64,000 bases of DNA from Amphibalanus amphitrite (lineage: Eukaryota; Arthropoda; Thecostraca; Balanomorpha; Balanidae): assembly GCF_019059575.1 (NCBI RefSeq), contig NW_024882713.1:62001-126000 (forward strand), read 5' to 3'. Of this stretch, positions 44,490 through 55,300 are shown in pieces. Within the stretch, counting starts at the first letter, position 1; every line of letters starts with the position of its first letter. The notes beneath the pieces are model-generated. The model did no database searches and had not been told where the DNA came from. It saw only the letters and a program-made list of their open reading frames with translations. Position numbers and translations under genes: made by a program.

Positions 44490-44575
44490 GTGAGCCAAAT
44501 TTCAGCTAAATCGGGATGGCCCGTTTCTCGCTGCTGGACTCGCTGCTCGCTGCTCGCTGCTAGTTTGACGGACGT
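44490..44575. repeat. Right terminal inverted repeat of the fold-back element
   Basis: Runs from the last satellite sequence through GCTGCTGGACTCGCTGCTCG to CTAGTTTGACGGACGT. Reverse complement of the left terminus with one mismatch. Confidence 0.88.
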
Positions 44576-44584
44576 ACCGTACTT
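44576..44584. repeat. Target site duplication, right copy (9 bp)
   Basis: ACCGTACTT, identical to 19,576-19,584. Confidence 0.8.
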
Positions 44585-46141
44585 TTAGCCCTGCCATCTA
44601 CTGCCAATTTTTGTAAGCACCAACGGACACATTCGTAGAAATTCAAGATGGCGTGGACCTTGTGATGAGATTTGTTGTTTTTTGCGATTGATGTTCAATA
44701 TCGTTTAATTTTAGCGATTGAAGTGGAGAGTCTTGTTTGGATGTGGTGTTTTTTTTTTGAAGCTGCAAGGGTGTCAAGACTGCTCATGTGAACTGTATCT
44801 CTTTGAAAAGGGATCATAATTGTATCAGCTGCGTTATAGAAATCCTGGTGCATGTGTTTCCAATTTGAGTGAAATTTTGATGATCGGAGTATAAGATGAA
44901 ATCTGAGGTATTACCTCAATAGACAGCCAGCATTTCAAGGTAATTGTTTATCCATGTTTTAGAAGCTAACAATTGTTTTGTTTTGTATTGCTAGCTTTGC
45001 CCAGGTTGAGGAAAACCGTACATTGAAAGCTATGAAACGGTTTATTAAATTTTCTACCATTATTCTATCCTGCAATTTTGTGTTATTTGTATGCTTTAAG
45101 ACACAATAATGTTTTCTCCCAATTTTATAAAATAAGATCTGCCAGTCAAGGTTATTTTTTTTTGTGTTGAGCTGTGTACATCTTATCCAGTCCGAGACTG
45201 AAACCTTAATGTCCTGATTATCCTTTCTTCACTGATGTTGTTGAGTCTTCACAGTTTTAGATATGCTGTATGATTTGTTTGTTTTGCCTATTGATGTACA
45301 CAAGCATGTTCATACCCATTCATACCTACTGGTATACACAAGCATGTTTATGCACTATGTAGACATTTTGGAAGGTGATGGTTTGTAGAACAATTATTGG
45401 GTGTGTATTTACAATAATCATTTCTTAAGTTCAGTGAACAATTAAGAAGACATTTTGGTATATGTCAAGTTTAGGTCCTAACTACAATTGTGACGCTGTT
45501 GATACGAATATGAAACAGCAAAAATTTTAGGTTTTAGGTTAGGTTAGGTTGTAGGTTTGTAGGTTTTAGGTTGTAGGTAGGTAGGTTTGTAGGTTAGGTT
45601 AGGTTAGGGTAGGTTTGTAGGTTGTAGGTTGGTAGGTTATAGGTAAGTAGGTAAGGTTAGGTCAGGTTTGATTATGTTGTTTTCTTTTATTTGCGAGACA
45701 TATGAGTATCATTTTTGGATTCAGGATGTCAAATAATGTAAAAATATGAAAAATTTATCAATGAAATCTTCTTAGGACTTAAACTTGACATTTACCGACA
45801 TTTTAAATGGAATTATATTATTTTTTCTTCTGATATAGCTCAAATACTTCATTAAAAGTGTTGTCATTGGTACCAAAATTATATTCAGGTTGTAATGAGA
45901 ATTTTAGTATAACTCAAATATTTACTCTGAAGAAGTTTTATTTTGATACCTATATAATTGGACATAAAAATGAAAGCTATGAAAATGATTCTACATGCCA
46001 TAAATCCTCTAACAGCTAGATTACCTAGTGAAGACTTATTGCATGTATATTGTGTACTGAATTTTGATACATTGCTTCCTAAGAATGGAATGTGTGGAAA
46101 TGGAATCTGTCATTGTCATCTGGGATCATGGATAGATAGGT
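44585..46141. other. AT-rich intergenic sequence
   Basis: No gene supported. Holds the TAGGTT-rich tract described separately. Confidence 0.4.
45527..45670. repeat. Degenerate TTAGG/GTAGGTT repeat tract
   Basis: About 140 bp of irregular TAGGTT, GTAGGTTT and TTAGGTTAGG units. TTAGG is the usual arthropod telomere repeat, so this may be an interstitial telomere-like tract or simply a microsatellite. Confidence 0.7.
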
Positions 46142-46319
46142 TTTTTGATCATGGGCGTAACCACCGCGCTGGAACGCTGGAAATTCCAGCCCATTTTTGG
46201 GATGCTGAAATGCCGCCCCCGGTAGAGGAAGTCTGCAATTGCGGGACTCGCGGACTTCAAAACCAAGAAAAAAACGGCACTGCTCGGTCCACCATACGCC
46301 TGACCTCAACGTGCCGCTC

Positions 46320-47030
46320 CTCACTAAAATAACTAGGTGCCCTCTACATGCCGCCCCTCCCAGATGTCCTTCCGCCCCTCCGCACCGACTTCCCCTCAAG
46401 TTCCTCGGAGCTCTCTATGTGCCGCCCCTCACAGAACCCCGCCGCACTCAATGTGCCGCCCTTCCGCATATAGCTCATCGCCGTCTGTGCCGCCCTCCCC
46501 AGAGTACCTCGGCGCTCTATGTGCTGCCCTCGCCACAACTTCCCGCCGCCCTCAATAAGCCGCCCCCCCCCCCAATGCTCTATCGCCATATGTGCCCCCA
46601 CCCCCCGAAGTGCCTTGGCGCCCTCTATGTGCCGCCCCTCACCACAAACCCCGCCGCTCCAATGTGCCGCCCCTCCCCACAACGCTTTACCACCGTCTGT
46701 GCCGCCCTCCATAAACGCCTTGCCGCCCTCCCCAGAGTATCTTGGCGCCCACTATGTGCCGCCCCTCGCCACAACACCCCGCCGCCCTCAACAAGCCGCC
46801 ACTCCCCACAATGCTCTATCGCAGTCGGCGCCACCCTCCCAAGGCACCTTGCCGCCGCTACGTGCCGCCCGTCCCCAGACGCCTTTCTGCCCTTACGCGC
46901 CTCCCCTTCCCAGAATGCGTCAAAACGTTTAATGATTCGCCCCTCCCTATAACGCTCCATCGCCGTCTGTGCTGCTCTCGTCAGGCGCTGTGCCACCTCT
47001 CCCCGGAATGCTAGCCCTCGCTGGCCCGGG
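46320..47030. repeat. Degenerate GCCGCCCCTC-type minisatellite
   Basis: Irregular units of about 25-60 bp containing TGTGCCGCCC, CCCCGCCGCC and TCCCCAGAGTA words. Long open frames on both strands result from base composition. Confidence 0.8.
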
Positions 47031-48142
47031 GGAGGGGGGCGTTTTCGCCCCTAACCCTGGCGAATATTTGCGATAGCTCAGTCAGGGGTGCTTAAATTGC
47101 TGCTGTTTACATATAATAACTACGCATTGACTTGGCGAATTGTGCTGAAACGTCTCCGATAGGTGAACAATGAACATCGTGCGGACCGGGGGATTCATAA
47201 TTCCATGGCAAGATATCACAGTTTGGTTGCTACTCTTAACGTGCGCAAATGAAGGACGTGCGCACGTTTTGGCGGGCTCTGTATGCTGCCCAACACAAAG
47301 TGTTACATTTTGGGCTCGATAAGTCTAAGGGATTCGCCTATGCGAATTCAGCCCATGAGAGCGTCAGGTGAGACGCTCTGATCGCAAACAACCATCGAAG
47401 TCGCGAAATGGCCCTGTGTGATTGCTTGATGTAAACATTCCGAGCCAACGAGTAGTGCCCTGAGCGCGCAGCAAGACTCAAGAGTAAAGCTGAGCACTTG
47501 AAAGAGTCCTCGGTCTACACTCTACTGTGGGGCCCTTGAGTGGGTGAGGTCTTTGGCTGGATCCCGTCCTGCAGGGTCACGCCTGGAATGGGTCCTCTTT
47601 AGGCAGGCTCGAAAGCTTAGGGGCCATCAGAGGCCGGTGTGGGGCTCTGAGAGTTAAGCGTGGCTGCTTAAAAGTTGCGTACTGCTTTCAGAAGGCCTGT
47701 GCGTTGGGCACCCAAAGACCAGCGTGGTGCCTTAAAATGCCAGTGTTACGCCCTCAGAGATGCACTGGTCAAGCCCTTTGAGGTTCTCAGAGGCGTCGGC
47801 GTGGTGCTCTCACAGGCGGGTGTGTGGTCCGTTGAGGTTTTGGCGTGATACCCTCAGAGGCCGGCGTCGCGTGGTGCTCTTAGAAGCTGGTGGGGGCTTC
47901 CAGACTCTTCAGTGTAGGACCCTCAGAGTCACCGGTGAGGACTCTCAGCATCACCGGTGAGTGGCCGGGCCGTGGGCAATGAGCCGGTATGGGACCCTCA
48001 GAGGAAGGCACCGGTGTGAGACTCAAGAGAGGTCAGTGTGAAGCCTTTACAGTTGCTCGTGTGGGGCAGTGAGTGCACTGGCGTGGTGCCTCCCGAAGGC
48101 CGGTATGGGATTGAAGCTTAGCGAGGTGATATTAGGACTTAA

Positions 48143-49526
48143 CCCTCGCCCATATTGGTGTTTTCCAGCCACGAACGTATAAGGGGGGGGGGTCCGTTGG
48201 CCCCCCCTTGCCGTTTCCCCCCTGATCGGCCTAGAGCTTCGCGGAAAAACGAGCGTGTTGCCCGTGACAAGAGAAAGCCGATGATACCCAATTTTAAGGT
48301 CCTAGGTCATCGGTTGACCTTCCAGGTCAGGTCAATGACCCAAAAGTCGGGAAAATCGGGACCAGTTAGAACGTCGTAAAACGTGGTTATTATGGGGTTT
48401 TTAGGGTGCTGATTACGAATATCATGTTAGTTATGATCATAGATGATGTCTTAATGCATTGAGGACAGGTCGAGTCAGGTTAGGTCAGGTCAACCAGTAA
48501 GGGTTTTGCCGGGTATTCGTAGTAGGTAGCAACCGCATCTGACAGCTTCGTAACATGTTACGAAGGCACCAAAACTACTTCGTAAATGTTCAAATGGTTG
48601 CTAAATTCGAATTCAGCTCCAAAAACCTAGCCTAGAAACATGTAAAACTCGAAAAAGTGAACCGAGGTCATCAAAGGTCAATGACCTGACCTGACCTTCC
48701 GGTGACCTTGACACCCACCCTAATGCATGGGAGCAACATCATATCCCATGTTTGAAAGTTTGAAGCCACGAAAAGACTGCAAACGCGCGGCTAATGCGAG
48801 CCGACATCAGTCGAATCGCGATTCCGGCCAAACATGGTCTCGAAAAGTAGGTCACAGGTCAAAGGTCATTAAAGGGACCCTCCCACCTTAACATTAGATT
48901 TGAGTTGAGATAGCCAAAATGGGGTCCCTGGCTCACAATTACCGGTTTCGGCACTCACAACATCGAGAAATGCCTTAAATCGGAAATATTGAATTTCAAA
49001 ATTGCAGCATTTTGATTCAGAGGGGCTAATGCATAGGAATACCCCTCTGAATGTGTGACGTCAGCGCAGATATCTAACGATTTTTAAATGTTTGACTAAA
49101 ACGTTTTGTAGCACGCGGTGGTATATGCTGCTTTGCGCGCAACAAGTGCCGCACTTTCAGCTGCCAAACTATTGCTTCCAAATAAAGTCGCTAGGAACAG
49201 CGGAGATCCCAAAAAGTAAACAAAAGTAAAAGTCTAATATCTTGAAAACCGGTGAATATTTTTCGGTGAAATTCGGTAGATATTCGTTTTCGCTCTTTCT
49301 GAACCGAGCGACATCACTTTCATGCCAATTCATAAACTTTTTTGAAGGTGGGAGGGTCCCTTTAAGGTCAGGGTCATGAAATTTTCAGGGTAGGTGTAAA
49401 ATTGATTAACGCGAGGGTACTGACAGTTTCATCACGATCCGCCGCTTTTTACGCGATTATTCGCGAAAAACCATGGGGGGGGGGCTCCGTTCGACCCCCC
49501 CCCCCCTATACTGATACGGGCGAGGG
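48143..49526. mobile_element. TTAA-flanked (piggyBac-like) non-autonomous element
   Basis: Flanked by TTAA (48,139-48,142 and 49,527-49,530), with inverted ends CCCTCGCCCATAT / CCCTCGCCCGTAT. TTAA duplication plus CCC-starting ends is the piggyBac pattern. Just inside each end is a C/G run (49,491-49,506 and 48,182-48,206). No transposase. Confidence 0.75.
48873..49361. mobile_element. Small TTAA-flanked MITE nested in the piggyBac-like element
   Basis: Inverted ends AGGGACCCTCCCACCTT, each next to TTAA (48,869-48,872 and 49,362-49,365). About 490 bp, AT-richer than its host. TA duplication with slightly longer ends is an alternative reading. Confidence 0.7.
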
Positions 49527-51388
49527 TTAAGTGGTGCCTTCGGTAGGACCGGTTCGGAAGCATTATTGTGGGGTCCTCAGAGGTATTATTGCTGACTGAG
49601 GCTAAAGAGGTGCCGGTGTGGACCCTCAGAAGTGCTAGTGTGAGGCCCTGAGAGACGCCAGTGAGGTTCCTCACAGGCGCCGTTGTGGGCCCTCAGAGAC
49701 ACTGGTGTGGGGCCGTCACAGACGAATGTGGGGCCCATAGAGGCTAGAGCTGCTGGTCTGAACCCCCTACAAGCCGGTAGGGGGCTCTCAGAGACCAACA
49801 AGGGGCCCTCAGGCCAGCAAAGGGCTCTCATAGGCCGGCGATACCTTCAGAAGCTCTGTGGGGTCCTTAGAGACCGGCACAATACTTTCAAACGCCGGTG
49901 GGGCCCTCAGAGGCGCCAATGTTGGGTCCTCAGAGCCGCTGATAAAGGTCCTAAAGAGGCACGGTGTGGGGCCCTCAGGAGTGCCAGCGTGGGGCCCTCA
50001 GAAGCACTGGTATGGGGCCCTCAGAGGTGGCAGTGTGGGGGCACTCAGAAGCGCCGGTGTAGGACCTGCACAGTCGCCGGTGAAGCCCTTCACAGGCGCC
50101 AATGTGGAGTCGCTCAGAGACACAGGGTCATCAGAGGCGCGAGCTGCTGTTGTGGACCCTTCATAAGCCGACAAGGGGATTTCAGAAGTCGGTGGTGCCT
50201 TGAGGAGCCCTGTGGGGTCCTTAAACACCGGCATGGTTTTCTCAGACGCTGCTGGTACCCTCCGAGTCACCAGTGTGAGGCCGTCAGAGCCACTGGTGTG
50301 GGGCCCGTAGGACCGCCGATACAGGGCCTTTAGAGACACTAGTGTAGGCCGTCAGAGTTGGGGGGTGGGGGTGGGGTGGGACCCTCAGATACGCCGGTTT
50401 GGGACCTCATAGGCGCCGGTGAGGGCCCTCAGAGTCGCCGTCATGGGGCCCTCAGAAATTTGTGAGGGGCTATCACAGGCGGGTTCGAGGCCACTAGAGG
50501 TGGCCCGTAATAGGCCGGTAAGGGCCCTCAGAAGCCAGCAAGGGACACTCAGACGCTGGCGTAGGGCCTTTATGGAGAACTTAGTGTGGCTACTCAGGGG
50601 CCCATGGGATGTCCTTACGAGCCCTGTGGGGCACTTCTGAGTCGAAATATGACCAGAAATATGGTCAGTAAACCCTCAACGGCCAATTGGCGCCACAGGG
50701 CCCCTCGTGCCCGTGTGGGGGACCTTCGGGACCTGTTTAGGCCCTCAGAGGCGCCGGTGAGGGCTATCAGTCGCCATTATGGGGCCCTCAAAGAAATTGG
50801 TGTGGGACCGTCACAGACGGGTGTGGCCTGGGGCCCCTAGAGCTGGCCCCTAACCTAATGGACCGGTAAGGCCCCTCAGGCTGGTTAGGACGCTCTGGCC
50901 GGTAAGGGCCCTGAGGCCGGTAAGGGCTCTTAGAGACCGCTGAGCCCCCCCCCCCCCCCGCTTTCGACGCCCATGGTCAGATCCCATTGCAATTGAACTC
51001 ACCTGAATGAAGTGAACTATTGAAGAGTGTGCCTATCATTTATCAATCCGGTGCGTAGTAGCAAAGTCAAACTGCTAGCAGCGGGCTGACCACCCATCTT
51101 ACGCATGCATATCTACCGCATAAAGTACCAATATCTCGAACACCAGAGCTGTGGCGTGTTATCTGCGTCTGCCCCTTATAACGTGTAGTCAGTTGACTGC
51201 TGATTATTGTTCGTATTTCACAAAGCGCAAGAATTTGACACACAACAGCGACACTGTAAATGCCCTCAAGTACTCACCTCTGGCTCTCGAAACATAAGTG
51301 CCGCCCTTCCCTTGGCATTTAATGCCGCCCCCGGAGGGAGTTATTTCCAGCCCATTTTTTTAGGAGTGATTACGCCCTTGTTTTTGAT

Positions 51389-52164
51389 AGTTTATTTACC
51401 TCAAGTATCTGTGTAAGGTAGAGTTCATTAGGCATACATTCAATGATAGAAGGGTTTATAGAATTTCAAGGATTTATAGAAGGTGGATATTGCCTAAAGA
51501 TCCAAAGGATGATTTTGGTTGATAACCAAATGTGATTTTTAGGGAGTATGTGTGTGGTAAGCACAGCCCATTTGTGAGTGTAAAATCCTAACATATTTGT
51601 CATGTATCCACTACATTCTATGCCATTCACTACTGTTGAAATTAACCAAAATGGCCCTAAATTGCTAAAAAGGAAGTTATTGCTACCTACCCACCAAATC
51701 TCAAGATCATCATGTTAACGTCTATTATTGATCAGTCCTTCCTCTCTGCAAGGTTTTAGCTGACAATGAGATACTTTTAAGTTTCAAGTGGTCATGTTGT
51801 GTGTGTTCTCCCTCACCAAAAGTACCACATAAAAATGGTCATAACTGACCATTTAGCATCAGATCACATTAGCATCACCTTTTGATTGCTCAGGATCACC
51901 CCCTATTCGGTGGTTGTTTTATCTGTTAGAATGTGTGATTGAGTTAATCTGTGCTGTTTGTTGTGTGCCCAAGTGTCCATTTGTGCTGTTCATTGTGCCC
52001 TGAGCGGCCGTTTGTGTCCTTAGCGGCCGTCTTTGCCTGTTTTTCCATGGCTGAGCGACCCCCTCTGTGCCTCTACTACAGAGACGGAGCCGCGACTGCC
52101 GGAGAAGGGGGCGGTCTGTGCTGTCACAGTGTGTGCTGAGCGTCCCCCTGTGCCCCTATTTCAG
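51389..52164. other. Sequence upstream of the first recognised Asx exon
   Basis: AT-rich up to about 51,900, then a tandemly repeated stretch leading into the exon. No HARE-HTH-coding exon and no clear promoter was recognised. Confidence 0.35.
52030..52164 (+). repeat. Partial duplicate of Asx exon at 52,165 with its acceptor
   Basis: Sequence from CTGAGCGACCCCCTCTGTGC through CTACAG and GAGACGGAGCCGCGACTGCC is repeated 89 bp downstream as CTGAGCGTCCCCCTGTGCCC, TTTCAG, and the true exon start. The upstream copy lacks the ATG and loses frame after about 30 exon-like bases. Confidence 0.8.
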
Positions 52165-52314
52165 AGATGGAGACGGAGCCGCGCCTGCCGGAGAAGCGGC
52201 GCCGGCGGGCCACCGGCCAGGAGCCGGTGTCGGCGCCGGCGCCGCTGTCTATGCGCCAGCTGCAGGTGGCGCCGCCGGCCGCACCCGCCGCGCCGGCCGC
52301 AGCCACCCACTCAG
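52165..52314 (+). CDS. Asx: Asx exon a (first recognised)
   Basis: The TTTCAG acceptor is followed by AG and ATG, so it may be the initiating exon (ATG 52,167) or an internal one. Encodes a basic segment [13 protein letters not shown] and an Ala/Pro stretch; donor GTGAGG, phase 1. Confidence 0.75.
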
Positions 52315-55300
52315 GTGAGGGATGCAGACACAGGTAGGCGCTCAGCTGAGAGCACTGTGAGCTACAGTTACTCCACAGGCAGATGATGCTCATTGCTCGC
52401 ACCAGCAGCCGCCACGCCATTGAGTGAGGGCCCGGAGTCGCCGTAGGTATAGCGGTGCTCGCAAGTGAGGCTCGCAGGCTGTAGTTAATAGCAATACATT
52501 CCAATGAGGATCGCATCAGCAGCCACCAAGTTATTTTCGACCAAAATACTGCGCGCTTTATGACTTATGTAGAGTTACTTGTGGATTGTGGAAGCATGAC
52601 CTTTGTTTTCCACAAAGGTCGTGATGCTAACTAGCGGCTCTCATCATCAGCACCGCCATAAATCGAGAGCCTCCGAAGCCAGGGGTCATTGCGGCTCACG
52701 CTGATCAGTCATTTATCTCTGCGAACTAGCGGTGATCGATTTGTGTAAAAACGACGTTACTGTCAGCGCGCTATGGAGCCCAATAAACATATGATTATTG
52801 CCGTGCAATTCGTTTAGCGTATTACTCAGCCAAATAAGTAGCTAATGATCTTTGTCTGCTGATGTGATGATGTGTTGCCATGACAGTTCGATGGTGAATA
52901 GTGGTCAATGATCATTGGTTGTATAACTATACAACGACGACACTAGACTGTATAGTGTATGTACGAACGGCAGTTAGGTACTTGTAATGCTGCCTGTGCC
53001 TCTGTTACGTAACATGTCAGTACCAGGGGTCCCAAGAGAAGATGTATTGGGAGACGGATGAATGTATCGGATGCAAGTCACGATACTTCGAGCTGACATC
53101 TGATGTAGAGGGCTAGGGGCGCCGTGAACAGTGTTTGGAAGATCACCTTAAGATGGGAGGCACCTTAGGATGCTTCATGGAAGCGTATTGGGAGGCTTCC
53201 GAATTGCGAAAGACGTAGGTATTGTTCCGTAAAATGATGAATGCCATTTTCCGTATTTGGTCCATTCTATCGCACGATCTTTATTCCACGAACGTCATGC
53301 AACTAATGAACCAAAACCACCGACTCTGGATGCTGTATGTCCGCCTCTCCCCCGCGCACCGGTATTCTAGTGGTCCGTGTACCAGCCGCCTCTGTGGCTC
53401 TTCTCTGACCACCCCGCCCCTCCCCCCCCCCCCCAGCGGCCGGCGGTGAGCCCCTGGTGATCCGTACCCCAGCCGGTACAGAGGCCACCAGCAAGATGCA
53501 GCAGATTCTGCGCGCGCTCGGCCGCCGGCCCCGCCAGAGACGTGCCCGAAAACTCTCCAACGCCGCTCAGCTGAAACAGACCCAGGAGGGGGTCATTGAC
53601 CTGGAGACGCCGGACAGCATCCTCACCAGAGTGCAGGTCAGTGACACGGCGACCGTCGATTCTTGGCTCTTTGGTTACGATCAGTATCTGTGGGATTTCC
53701 TCGCCTTGGGTTGTTATGGTTGGAAGCATAGCGCTGCCCGTTCCTGGGTTGTGTCGTAGATAATGTCCGTTATTTGTTTGCTGGTACTCTGGGAGGTTGT
53801 TAGTCTCAGCAGGGCCTCGCAGAGTAAATCATCCCGCCAGTAATGCAGGGCTGTTAATTACAGGAGTCATGTTTGTTGTCACGAAATGATTCAGTTGCTG
53901 GGTGATTATACTCTGCACTGTGTTCTAGAGTCTGCTCTTGCAGATATCAGACACGCCATGGTGTTCTGTCCATTACCGTTTGCACTTATACCATGTTATC
54001 AAGCGGCAGTTGTAATGCGTTTAATGCAGCCCTGCATCCAAGGCGTACGGGTTTTGTAAGAGTCGACCATGCCAGCTCCCTGTTTATCGCTGCGATTGAT
54101 CTCTAAATCCCTCTCATCTGGCCCGTCCCTCACTTCCATCCATGGCTCTCCGTCTCGCTACTTTGACCCCCTTTCCAACTGATCCGTCGCGTTCACCCGC
54201 GGCAGGTGAAGTATCTTCTGAGTCGGTGTGTTCTCTTCTCTCCCTGCATCCTCTCCGCTACTCTGACTCCCCACCTTACTTCACCTGCTTGTTCACTCGC
54301 AGGTGAAGTCTCTACTGAGCCGATCGGCGTTCTGCCGGCTGGCGTCGCTCTCCGTTACTCTGACTTTCTGTCTAACTGATCTGATTCGTTCACTCGCAGG
54401 TAAAGTCTCTGCTGAGCCGGTCGGCCTTCTGCCGGCTGCCGTCGCTGTACCAGCTGCAGCTGGCCAAGATGCTGCCAGACGCCGACGGGCCCAGCGGCTC
54501 AGACGGGACCATGAAGTGAGTTGGGATACGGGCGACGGTTCTTCCGAGATTATGTGTTGGATTCGGCAGCGACAGAGTGCTGCAAAGTGCTGAACACTGA
54601 GGGTTGGTGGTTGTAACGGTTCTTAGTACTGAAGCACCCCTTTAGTGCCAGCTTTGGCAACAAACATCGAAGATTTCGAAATATTCCCTATCGGGAAGTC
54701 GATGTCGGGAATGGGATGTTCCGATGGTTCTCATTGCCTGGGTCTGGATGCCCCATATTTGGATCTCCCAGGCAATAAAGCTAAGTGGTTTCACTGGATT
54801 ATCCAACAAAGCCCTTAACTTTCCCAATATGTCATGCTCTGTGTGGTGCAAACTGTGTGCATGCGATAAATTGTACCTCACTTTACCTTGGCCCAACACC
54901 GCTGCCGCTTCCTCCATTGTTGCTCGCCCCCATCATAGTTTGTTGGCAAACTCCAAACATCCATGGCCCCATAATTTCTAACTCTGTATTCTCCTTCCGG
55001 CAGACTGGGCGGCGCGAGCCTCAACAACGAGTTCCTGGCTCGCGCCTGTCAGCAGTGGCAGGAGCGACTGAGGCGGGGTGAGTTCACGCACGAGAACCAG
55101 CACAAGTACCGCGCAGACGTGGACATGATGCGGCGCCGGCTGGACCCCTGGAAGGTGAGAATTGCGCCGTCCCAGCGGAGACGGGGAATGGGGAGGGGTG
55201 GAGAGGAAAGGGGCAGGAGGGAAGGTTGGTGCTCTGTGGCGATGAGGTTTGCAGCTTGGTTGAGTATAGTGCGGAACGATTTGAGGAAAAGTGACAGTGC

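Larger units (their letters stand above)
19585..44575. mobile_element. Giant fold-back element built from a 135-bp satellite
   Basis: Terminal inverted repeats of about 90 bp (one mismatch seen) start ACGTCYGTCAAACTAG, continue through AGCAGCG repeats and run into tandem 135-bp monomers. Both ends are flanked by the same 9 bp, ACCGTACTT (19,576-19,584 and 44,576-44,584). The left arm (to ~21,075) and right arm (from ~21,076) are in opposite orientation and meet with virtually no spacer. Without the nested gypsy the element is about 13.8 kb. Structure and 9-bp duplication recall Drosophila FB elements and MULE-type transposons; that assignment is inference. No transposase is present. Confidence 0.85.
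47490..50960. repeat. Degenerate GGGGCCCTCAGAGGC-type minisatellite
   Basis: Irregular units of roughly 30 bp with GGCCCTCAGAG and GCCGGTGTGG words occupy about 47,490-48,138 and 49,531-50,960. The 48,143-49,526 gap is a transposon inserted into the array. Confidence 0.8.
46150..51380. mobile_element. hAT-like non-autonomous element (5.2 kb)
   Basis: Ends read CATGGGCGTAACCAC and, inverted, CAAGGGCGTAATCAC. Both are flanked by TTTTTGAT (46,142-46,149 and 51,381-51,388), an 8-bp duplication typical of hAT transposons, whose termini usually start CA-GGG-like. The inside is mostly degenerate GC-rich repeats plus a nested TTAA element; no transposase frame was found. Confidence 0.8.

Noticed and set aside
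46239..46952. 237-codon Pro/Arg/His-rich plus-strand frame and its antisense partners
   Set aside because: Product of the GCCGCCCC minisatellite; no splice context or motif.
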